Positions 17,411 to 24,070 of a stretch of DNA of 33,985 bases are shown here, piece by piece. This stretch comes from Betaproteobacteria bacterium (GTDB lineage: Bacteria > Pseudomonadota > Gammaproteobacteria > Burkholderiales > Rhodocyclaceae), in NCBI GenBank assembly GCA_016208415.1, contig JACQYB010000018.1, positions 1 through 33,985 of the forward strand, in the 5' to 3' direction. The notes beneath the pieces were generated by a model. It was not told where the DNA came from, searched no databases, and saw only the letters and a program-made list of their open reading frames with translations. Each line of letters starts with the position of its first letter. The stretch's first letter is position 1. The position numbers were made by a program, and so were the translations under genes.

Positions 17411-17450
17411 ATCTGCCCACCGTGGGAGGTAACGGCTTCGGTGGGCAGAT
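17411..17450 (+). other. 12-bp-stem hairpin between the heme protein and Mo-subunit genes
   Basis: ATCTGCCCACCG and CGGTGGGCAGAT are perfect inverted repeats around a 16-base loop. No T-run follows, so it is not a canonical terminator. It sits in the 96-bp gap inside the cluster, 40 bases before the catalytic gene, where an mRNA processing or stability element would be plausible. Confidence 0.6.
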
Positions 17451-17489
17451 CCGGGCGATCGCGCATGGAAAGATGGAAAGGGTATTTTC

Positions 17490-20054
17490 ATGAAACTGAC
17501 GAGACGGGCATTCATTCAGGGGTCGGCCGCGACCATCGGCCTGCTGATGGTGGAGGGGCTGGGCGCCGCAACAAAGAAACGCGCCGCGCCCAAGACCAGC
17601 GCCATCGTGATCCGCGACGCCGAACCGGCGACCCCCGCCAAGGGCGAGTGGGTGGCGAGCACCTGCCAGGGCTGCACGGCCTGGTGCGCCATCGAAATCT
17701 TCACGCAAAACGGCCGCGCGGTCCGGGTGCGCGGCAATCAGGCCAGCAAGGCAAATGGCGGCTATGTCTGCCCGAGGGGTCACCTGATTCCGCAGCAGAC
17801 CTACGATCCGGACCGCATCAAGGTGCCCATGAAGCGCACCAACCCGCAGAAGGGGCGCGGCATCGATCCGAAGTTCGTGCCCATCAGTTGGGACGAGGCG
17901 CTCGACATGGTCGCCGACAGGATGATCGAGCTGCGCAAGAACGGCGAGCCGCACAAGCTGACTTATATGCGCGGCCGTTATTCCTCGACATCCCAGGCGA
18001 TTCTGTATGGGGCGCTCCCGGCCATCTACGGTACGCCGAACTATTTTTCGCACAGTTCCATTTGCGCCGAAGCGGAGAAGATGGGGCCCGGCATGACCCA
18101 GGGCTTTTTCGGCTACCGCGATTACGACCTGGCGCGCACCCAGTGCGTGGTGGCCTGGGGTTGCGATCCGGTTTCGTCGAACCGGATGGTGCCGGCGGCC
18201 ACCGCCCATCTCGGCGAAATCATCGCGCGCGGCAGCTTGATCACGGTCGATCCGCGCCTGTCGATCGCGGCCGCGAAGTCGCATGAATGGCTGCCGATCA
18301 AACCGGGAACCGACGGGGCGCTGGCCAGCGCCATGGCCCATGTGATCCTGGTCGAGGGACTCTGGAGCAAGGAATTCGTCGGCGACTTCAAGGAAGGCAA
18401 GAACCTGTTCGTGGCCGGTTCGACGGTGGATGAAGCGGCCTTCGTGGAAAAGGAAACCCACGGACTGGTGAAGTGGTGGAACATCGAACTGAAGGACAAG
18501 ACACCGGAATGGGCCGAGAAGGAAACCCTGATCCCGGCGGCCCAGACCCTGCGCGTCGCCCGGATCATGGCCAAGGCGGCCCCGAAGGTATGCGTCTGGA
18601 TGGGCCCCGGCGTGGGCATGAATCCGCGCGGCACTTATGCCTCGATGGCCGTGCATGCCCTGAACGGTCTGCTCGGATCGATCGATGTCGAAGGCGGCGT
18701 GCTGCAAACCACCAGTCCGCCGATCGGCTCCTTTGCCAAGCGCGACGCCTACCTGGACGAAACCGCCAAGAAGTACGGCAAGGGCAAGAAGCTCGACGGC
18801 CGCGGCGAGAAGGACATGCCGGCCATGATGGGGGCCAAGCCCGGCAGCGGCGTGGTGACCAACAACGTCGCCAACGGCATGCTGAAGGACCCGGAAGCGG
18901 TCAAGGTGTTCATCAGCTCCTGGTCCAACTTCAACTTCTCCTGCACCGATCCGGCGCGTTGGGACAAGGCATTGGCGCGAGTGCCGTTCTTCGTCCACAT
19001 GGTCACCAATGCCTCCGAAATGACGCAGTTCGCCGACGTGGTGCTGCCCTCGACGCTGAATGTCAGCGAGGGACTTTCCGTCATTTCCAATAACGGATTG
19101 ACCCATGGTTTTGCGTCCATCCAGCAGCCGGCGTGCAAGCGGCTGTGGGACGTGAAGCAGGAGGAAACCGAGGTTTGCTGGCTACTGGCCGAAAAGCTCA
19201 AGGCCCGTGGGTTCCCGAATCTCTTCGATTACTACGCGAACGAATTCAAGGACCCGGAAACCGGCAAGACGCCCACCAACGCGATGGAATTTGGCGAAAT
19301 CCAGGCCAGGATCTCCAGCGCGCCGATGTGGATGCCCAAGGAGCCGCTCAAGGGCGACAAGATCGCCGGTTGGGCGGAATTCAGGAAGCGGGGCATCTAC
19401 AACACCGAGCAGTACAAGTTCAAGAAGGGGTGGGGCGGCAACTTCAAGACCGCGACCAAGAAGTTCGAGTTCTACAGCGAAACCCTCAAGAAGGCGCTGT
19501 CGGAGCACGCGACCAAGCACCAGACCACCGCCGACGACGTGCTCAAGGTCTCCGGCTACGTTGCACAGGGCGACCTGGCCTTCGTTCCGCACTACGAGCC
19601 GCCCAAGCGTCACGGCAGTTACGAGGAGTATCCGTTCGAGTTCGTCGACTGCAAATCGCGCCTGAATCGCGAGGGCCGATCCGCCAACCTGACCTGGTAT
19701 CAGGAGTTCAAGAAGGTGGATGCCGGCGACGTGTCCTGGGGCGACGTGCTCAAGATGAACCCGGTCGACGGCGCCAAACTGGGGCTGAAGACGGGCGACA
19801 CGGTCAAGGTCTCCTCGATGGCCGGCTCGATCGTGACCCAGGTCAAGCTGTGGGAAGGCATTCGTCCGGGCACGGTGACCAAGGCCTTCGGCCAGGGCCA
19901 CTGGGCCTATGGTCGCATTGCTTCGAAGGATTACGCCAAGGCGCAACCGTTCGGGGGCAACAACAACGAGATCCTCGTCGACGACTATGACCGCTTGAGT
20001 GGTGCAACGGCGCGCAATGGTGGATTCACCGGCGTCAGGGTGCAAAAGGTCTGA
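17490..20054 (+). CDS. Tat-exported molybdopterin reductase, ArrA/PsrA/PhsA clade
   Basis: An 854-residue catalytic subunit of the DMSO-reductase superfamily. A Tat signal (TRRAFIQG, residues ~4-11) is followed by a [4Fe-4S] motif CX2CX3CX27C (Cys59, 62, 66, 94). The Mo-ligand Cys is probably Cys192 in SHSSICAEAEKMG. Other Mo-bisMGD features are VAWGCDPVSSNRMVPAA, WLPIKPGTDGALASAMAHVI and, near the end, ILVDDYDRLSGA. RGRY at 161-164 matches the motif I recall as typical of arsenate respiratory reductase ArrA, against GRGWG in ArxA. Arsenate is therefore my first guess, but polysulfide, thiosulfate and selenite reductases share the clade. Its FeS partner follows by 29 bp and a TorD chaperone comes next. 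I leave the gene unnamed because the substrate is unproved. Confidence 0.88.
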   Translation: MKLTRRAFIQGSAATIGLLMVEGLGAATKKRAAPKTSAIVIRDAEPATPAKGEWVASTCQGCTAWCAIEIFTQNGRAVRVRGNQASKANGGYVCPRGHLIPQQTYDPDRIKVPMKRTNPQKGRGIDPKFVPISWDEALDMVADRMIELRKNGEPHKLTYMRGRYSSTSQAILYGALPAIYGTPNYFSHSSICAEAEKMGPGMTQGFFGYRDYDLARTQCVVAWGCDPVSSNRMVPAATAHLGEIIARGSLITVDPRLSIAAAKSHEWLPIKPGTDGALASAMAHVILVEGLWSKEFVGDFKEGKNLFVAGSTVDEAAFVEKETHGLVKWWNIELKDKTPEWAEKETLIPAAQTLRVARIMAKAAPKVCVWMGPGVGMNPRGTYASMAVHALNGLLGSIDVEGGVLQTTSPPIGSFAKRDAYLDETAKKYGKGKKLDGRGEKDMPAMMGAKPGSGVVTNNVANGMLKDPEAVKVFISSWSNFNFSCTDPARWDKALARVPFFVHMVTNASEMTQFADVVLPSTLNVSEGLSVISNNGLTHGFASIQQPACKRLWDVKQEETEVCWLLAEKLKARGFPNLFDYYANEFKDPETGKTPTNAMEFGEIQARISSAPMWMPKEPLKGDKIAGWAEFRKRGIYNTEQYKFKKGWGGNFKTATKKFEFYSETLKKALSEHATKHQTTADDVLKVSGYVAQGDLAFVPHYEPPKRHGSYEEYPFEFVDCKSRLNREGRSANLTWYQEFKKVDAGDVSWGDVLKMNPVDGAKLGLKTGDTVKVSSMAGSIVTQVKLWEGIRPGTVTKAFGQGHWAYGRIASKDYAKAQPFGGNNNEILVDDYDRLSGATARNGGFTGVRVQKV

Positions 20055-20083
20055 TTCCCGCGCGCATGAACTCAAGGAGATAA

Positions 20084-20857
20084 ATGATGCCAAAATTCGG
20101 TATGGTCATCGACCTGCGGAAGTGCGTCGGCTGCGGAGCCTGCGCCATCGCCTGCAAGGCCGAAAACAACACTCGGGATCGTGGAAACGGGCAGAGCCAC
20201 AACTGGGCGGATTTCCTGACCAAGACGGAAGGGACGTTCCCCAACACGACGCACTTTGCGATGCCGGTGCTCTGCAATCACTGCGACGAGCCGGCCTGCA
20301 TACCCAAGTGTCCCGTCAGCCCGACCGCCATCTTCAAGACGCCGGAAGGCTTTACGGCGATCAATGACGAAATCTGCACGGGCTGCAAGGCGTGCCAGCA
20401 ATCCTGCCCGTACAGCGTGCCCTTGCTGGACGATACGAGCCTCACCGGCGAAACCTACAGCGTGATCAGTTTCAATCACAAGCGACTTCCGTCCCAGCCG
20501 CGATGGGAGGACAAGACGGAAATGATTCCCGGCTGTACGTCCTCGGGTGCCGCAACGGCCAAGGCGGCCGGGGCGGCCGTTCCCAACCTGAATGACTACC
20601 CCTCGGAAAACCTGCATGCGGTTCGTGCGCGAGGCGTGGTCGAGAAATGCACCTTTTGCCACCACCGCGTCAGCAACGGGCTGCAACCGGCCTGCGTCGA
20701 GGCCTGCCCGTCCAAGGCGCGCATCTTCGGTGACCAGAAGGATGCCAAGTCCGAAATCGCCAAGATACTCGCGTCCGAAAAGTTCTTCCGGCTCAAGGAG
20801 GACAAGGGAACGAAGCCCAACGTGTTCTACATCCACAAGTTCAGTCCCAGAGCCTGA
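20084..20857 (+). CDS. Four-cluster [4Fe-4S] electron-transfer subunit (ArrB/PsrB/DmsB type)
   Basis: A 257-residue ferredoxin-like protein with four cysteine groups: CVGCGACAIAC, CNHCDEPACIPKC, CTGCKACQQSC and CTFCHHRVSNG leading into ACVEAC. This is the standard arrangement of the B subunit of DMSO-reductase-family enzymes, and the length is normal. It lacks a signal peptide, so it would be exported in complex with the Tat-bearing catalytic subunit. AAGGAGA precedes tandem ATG codons; the first is used here, though the second three bases later is equally possible. It would pass electrons from the heme proteins to the Mo centre. A strong terminator follows immediately. Confidence 0.92.
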   Translation: MMPKFGMVIDLRKCVGCGACAIACKAENNTRDRGNGQSHNWADFLTKTEGTFPNTTHFAMPVLCNHCDEPACIPKCPVSPTAIFKTPEGFTAINDEICTGCKACQQSCPYSVPLLDDTSLTGETYSVISFNHKRLPSQPRWEDKTEMIPGCTSSGAATAKAAGAAVPNLNDYPSENLHAVRARGVVEKCTFCHHRVSNGLQPACVEACPSKARIFGDQKDAKSEIAKILASEKFFRLKEDKGTKPNVFYIHKFSPRA

Positions 20858-20878
20858 CCTCTGTGGTTTTAGAATGAC

Positions 20879-20909
20879 GAGGCAGGGGGCTTCCCCTGCC
20901 TCTTTTCTT
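20879..20909 (+). terminator. Rho-independent terminator between the FeS and chaperone genes
   Basis: GAGGCAGGGG and CCCCTGCCTC form a perfect 10-bp stem around the loop GCTT, followed by TTTTCTT. It lies 22 bases after the FeS-subunit stop and ends just before the chaperone start, so the chaperone would be read mainly by leak-through. Confidence 0.88.
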
Positions 20910-20922
20910 GATGGGAACCGAA

Positions 20923-21558
20923 ATGACGGAATCGGAAATGCGTGCCGCCGTGGCGCGCGAAGATGCGTGCCGCTACCTGGCCGCCTGCTATTACCAGCCC
21001 GAGCCCGCGTTCGAGGAAGAGGGCATGTTCACGTCCCTGCTCGATGCGGTCTCGCTGGTGCATGCCGATCTGGTGCCCTGCGCGCGGAAGCTTGGCGAAG
21101 AATTTCGAAGCACTGAACCCGAAAGGTTGCTGCTCGATTACACGCGGCTCTTCCTGGGCCCTTCACATATCCTGGCCAAGCCCTACGGATCGGTCTGGCT
21201 GGAAGGCGAGAAAACCGTGATGGGGGACAGCACCCTGGCGGTCCTCGATTTATACAGGGAAGGCGGCTTCGACATAGACGAGGAATTCCGGGAATTGCCC
21301 GATCACGTCGCCGTCGAGCTGGAATTCCTGTATCTGCTGATTTTCCGCGAGAACGAAGCGCGGCTTCAGGAGGATGCCGATAAGTTGAACTCGGTGATCG
21401 ATCTCAGGAGACGTTTTCTGTCCCAACACCTGGGCCGCTGGATAGAGCCCTTCACCGCGGCGGTAAGGGCTTCCGCCGAATGCGATTTCTATCGGCAACT
21501 GGCCGAACTGACGAAAGCTTTCATCGATCTTGAAATCGCCAAAATGAATCAGGCCTGA
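20923..21558 (+). CDS. TorD/DmsD-family maturation chaperone
   Basis: A 211-residue, mostly helical cytoplasmic protein of the TorD/NarJ family. Signatures are LLLDYTRLFLGPSHILAKPY with a following GSVWLEGE, and PDHVAVELEFLYLL. These proteins bind the Tat leader and apo-form of a specific molybdoenzyme until cofactor and FeS insertion are complete. Its client is presumably the Mo subunit at 17490. Start codons at 20908, 20911 and 20923 are in frame; I took the last because GGGAA precedes it at suitable distance, while the others abut the terminator's T-run. It is separated from the structural genes by that terminator. Confidence 0.85.
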   Translation: MTESEMRAAVAREDACRYLAACYYQPEPAFEEEGMFTSLLDAVSLVHADLVPCARKLGEEFRSTEPERLLLDYTRLFLGPSHILAKPYGSVWLEGEKTVMGDSTLAVLDLYREGGFDIDEEFRELPDHVAVELEFLYLLIFRENEARLQEDADKLNSVIDLRRRFLSQHLGRWIEPFTAAVRASAECDFYRQLAELTKAFIDLEIAKMNQA

Positions 21559-21620
21559 CTGCGCTTGTTCGGGAGCCCGTTCAAGGACGCAGCGAAGTTG
21601 CGTCTTCGGGGTGGGCTCAT

Positions 21621-21983
21621 AACGTCGATCCGCTGAAGCGCGCGCTCGCCGGCAAGAAGGCCTGGGTCACCGGCCTGCGCGCCGCGCAATCGCCGACGCG
21701 CGAACGCATCGGGCCGGTGAGCTTCGACGCGGCATTCGACCTCGTCAAGGTCAACCCGCTGGCCGACTGGAGCGAGGCGGAGGTCTGGGCCTACATCCAC
21801 GCCAAGGGCGTGCCCTACAACGCGCTGCACGAGCGCCACTATCCCAGCATCGGCTGCGCGCCGTGCACGCGCGCCGTCCAGCCCGGCGAGGACATCCGCG
21901 CCGGACGGTGGTGGTGGGAAAGCCCCGCCACGAAGGAATGCGGGCTTCACTTGAAGTCCGCATCCTGCGCGAGTACGGCTTAG
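21621..21983 (+). pseudogene. C-terminal fragment of a CysH-type (APS/PAPS) reductase
   Basis: About 120 codons match the last part of assimilatory adenylyl-sulfate reductase: NVDPLKRALAGKKAWVTGLR, then PLADWSEAEVWAYIH, HYPSIGCAPCTRAV and WWWESPATKECGLH. The N-terminal PP-loop and the first Cys pair are absent, and no suitable start codon precedes the homology, so it cannot be a working enzyme. Homology begins abruptly about 60 bp after the chaperone gene, which suggests a recombination junction there. Confidence 0.75.
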
Positions 21984-22037
21984 GCGGACAGCCAGTCGGC
22001 GGCGGGGATGCCGCCGGGACGAAAGGTCCGACTGGTT

Positions 22038-22541
22038 CTACCCCCCGCCAGGTCGGCGAGCCAACTCCTCGATTGCACGCTCCAGCACGATTCGGTCAGT
22101 CACGTCTTTCTGGCGGACGGTCTGTTTTGTGCGCAAGAGTCCTTCGAGGGAAACGGTGCGCAAGGGAATGCCATCCAGATTCACGATTTCGAGGTACTTT
22201 GCGAGCGTCTCATAAGTCTCGCCGCAGGCGTTGAACAACACGTCGACGACGAATTCGTCGGCGACGCGAATTGTTTCGCCTTCGCTGAACCACTGGATAT
22301 CCAGGTCCGCCGCGACGTGCTGTGGAAGCACCAGCAGGGCGCGCTTGAGCTTCTCACCCTCCTCCACGGTGGCTGGAACGAGGACATCGATGTCCGTCGT
22401 CGCGCGGTAATAGCCGTGAGCGAAGAGCGCGTATCCTCCGATCAGCAGGTAATCGACACCGTGCTCGTTGAACGAGTTGATGACTGTCTTCAAATCGTCG
22501 ATGGTCGCCGGCCGCGCATAGACCTCGTCATCCTTGGCCAC
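22038..22541 (-). CDS. Nucleotidyltransferase-fold protein (MNT/AbiEii-like)
   Basis: A 167-residue protein with the polymerase-beta-type nucleotidyltransferase signature LIGGYALFAHGYYRATTDID, where GG and the DxD pair are the nucleotide- and metal-binding residues. The next parts, LEIVNLDGIPLRTVSLEGLL and RTKQTVRQKDVTDRI, match the C-terminal region of DUF6036/AbiEii-type nucleotidyltransferases. The best start is GTG at 22541, since the upstream frame overlaps the neighbouring gene. That gene (22528-22758) overlaps this start by 14 bases, so the two are translationally coupled. Such proteins often act in toxin-antitoxin or defence pairs; function here is inferred only. Confidence 0.7.
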   Translation of the reverse strand: MAKDDEVYARPATIDDLKTVINSFNEHGVDYLLIGGYALFAHGYYRATTDIDVLVPATVEEGEKLKRALLVLPQHVAADLDIQWFSEGETIRVADEFVVDVLFNACGETYETLAKYLEIVNLDGIPLRTVSLEGLLRTKQTVRQKDVTDRIVLERAIEELARRPGGG

Positions 22542-22758
22542 CGCGCGCCTCCCGAATGGCAACGACGGTGGCGACGACGCACTCCATCCAGTGGCGGTCG
22601 GCGTCCTCGTGAGACTTGTAGCGATACACCCCGCGCGGGAAGCGAAACGAAGACTGGAGCTTCTGCAACTCGGTATTGAAGGTCGCCCCTTCCCTGAGCA
22701 GATCGCTCCTGGCATGGAACGACAAAGGGCGTTCCTTGAATCGACCGATGATTTTCAT
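22528..22758 (-). CDS. Small conserved-looking protein coupled to the nucleotidyltransferase
   Basis: A 76-residue protein, MKIIGRFKERPLSFHARSDL onward, ending with HWMECVVATVVAIREARG. It overlaps the downstream nucleotidyltransferase by 14 bases. The context TELQKLQSSFRFPRGVYRYK and the following SHEDADRHW is seen in short hypothetical proteins that accompany such nucleotidyltransferases. I do not recognise a defined domain. The pairing suggests a two-gene module. Confidence 0.55.
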   Translation of the reverse strand: MKIIGRFKERPLSFHARSDLLREGATFNTELQKLQSSFRFPRGVYRYKSHEDADRHWMECVVATVVAIREARGGQG

Positions 22759-22900
22759 CTTGATAAGTCTTGCGCCTGGCGGTGGCACCCTCTGGGCTCG
22801 TCTGAACATAGCATATTCATGCGACCTGCGCGGTGGCGCTTCGAAAACGGCACGTCGGAAGGGGTGCGACACCAGGTCGAAGACATGGTACGAGCAGGGC

Positions 22901-23044
22901 ATGACCGACTACCTGACGGTGCTCACCGCCGAACGTCTGCGCTGGCGTCTGACGTTCGCCGATGCCAGCCCGAACGGCACGAGCATTCGGATACACTGGC
23001 CCGCCGATGCGGCCGGATCGACGGCCCGCGCCGACACCCCGTAA
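22901..23044 (+). CDS. Doubtful 47-codon open frame
   Basis: A short plus-strand frame (MTDYLTVLTAERLRWRLTFA onward) ends just before the TauE/SafE permease gene. The upstream sequence in the same frame is open but lacks a domain. It has no convincing ribosome site and may be a degraded gene end or chance. The remaining ~140 bp back to 22758 shows nothing else. Confidence 0.2.
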   Translation: MTDYLTVLTAERLRWRLTFADASPNGTSIRIHWPADAAGSTARADTP

Positions 23045-23059
23045 CGAGCTCGACCCGCC

Positions 23060-23845
23060 ATGGACTTTCTCGTCGTCTGCCTCGCCGCCCTCGTCGCTTC
23101 CGGCCTGACGCTGTTTTCCGGCTTCGGGCTGGGCACCATCCTGACGCCGGTGTTCGCGCTGTTCTTTCCGGTGCCCATGGCCGTGGCGATGACGGCCGTG
23201 GTGCATCTGGCCAACAACCTGTTCAAGATCGGGCTGGTCGGCCGCGAGGCCGACTGGCGCATCGTGGCCCGCTTCGGCCTGCCGGCGGCGCTGGCGGCCA
23301 TTGCCGGCGCAAGTCTATTGGCACTGTTCGCGGCCATGCCCGCCATTGCCGGCTACGAACTCGCCGGCCGGGCGCACGAGATCACGCCGGTCAAGGCGGC
23401 CATCGGCCTGCTGATCGTCGGCTTCGCGCTGCTGGAACTGTCGCCGCGCTTCGCCCGGCTCGCCTTCCCGCCGCGCTGGCTGCCGCTGGGCGGCCTGCTC
23501 TCCGGCTTCTTCGGCGGACTCTCCGGCAATCAGGGCGCGCTGCGCTCGGCCTTCCTCATCAGGGCCGGACTGTCGAAGGAGGCCTTCGTGGGCACCGGCG
23601 CCGCCTGCGCGGTGCTGGTCGACACGGTGCGCCTGGGCGTCTATGGCGCGAGCTTCCAGGCCGGCGGCTGGGCGATCCTGCAAGGGGATGGTGGTGGCCT
23701 GGTGCTTGTTGCGACGCTCTGCGCCTTTCTCGGCGCATGGCTCGGGAAAAGGCTGCTGAAGAAGGTCACGCTGTGCTTCGTCGAATTGACGGTCGCGGCA
23801 ATGATGGTGGTCATCGGCGGCGGGTTGGCCGTCGGCCTGCTTTAG
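23060..23845 (+). CDS. TauE/SafE-family sulfite exporter-like permease
   Basis: A 261-residue protein with about eight hydrophobic segments. It shows the family N-terminal repeat LVASGLTLFSGFGLGTILTP and the second-half GGLLSGFFGGLSGNQGALRS. TauE/SafE proteins export sulfite, sulfoacetate or other sulfur-containing organic anions, and some move other solutes. The start is the ATG at the first hydrophobic helix. It is monocistronic by position. Its substrate cannot be told from sequence, but a sulfur role would suit the rhodanese gene further on. Confidence 0.85.
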   Translation: MDFLVVCLAALVASGLTLFSGFGLGTILTPVFALFFPVPMAVAMTAVVHLANNLFKIGLVGREADWRIVARFGLPAALAAIAGASLLALFAAMPAIAGYELAGRAHEITPVKAAIGLLIVGFALLELSPRFARLAFPPRWLPLGGLLSGFFGGLSGNQGALRSAFLIRAGLSKEAFVGTGAACAVLVDTVRLGVYGASFQAGGWAILQGDGGGLVLVATLCAFLGAWLGKRLLKKVTLCFVELTVAAMMVVIGGGLAVGLL

Positions 23846-24070
23846 GATCGGTGCCTGCGCGCCGGCCTGGCTTGGGCTACAGGTAGACGATGCGCGCCTA
23901 TCGACTTCGTCCCCACAACGCGGGACATCATTCCGTCCTGTGCCGCGCGCTGCCATTCGCCCGGTTCGTTGCCGCAGGCCCCACCCTGGAGCAGGAACCG
24001 CCGCCATAGCGTGGCCCTTCGGCATCTTCACGATGCGTTTCGCGCCGTTGCGGCGCGGGGCCGCCGCGCT

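Noticed and set aside
17970-17984. Arsenite oxidase ArxA
   Set aside because: The motif is RGRY and not GRGWG as recalled for ArxA, and the ArxC (NrfD-type) partner is missing.
17295-19106. Long minus-strand open frame opposite the Mo subunit
   Set aside because: Its translation has no recognisable domain and mirrors third-position GC bias of the sense gene.
17490-20054. Perchlorate, chlorate or selenate (PcrA/ClrA/SerA) reductase
   Set aside because: That clade has a HX3CX3C cluster motif and an Asp Mo ligand. This protein has CX2CX3CX27C and a probable Cys ligand, although an EB-dehydrogenase-gamma-like gene is adjacent.
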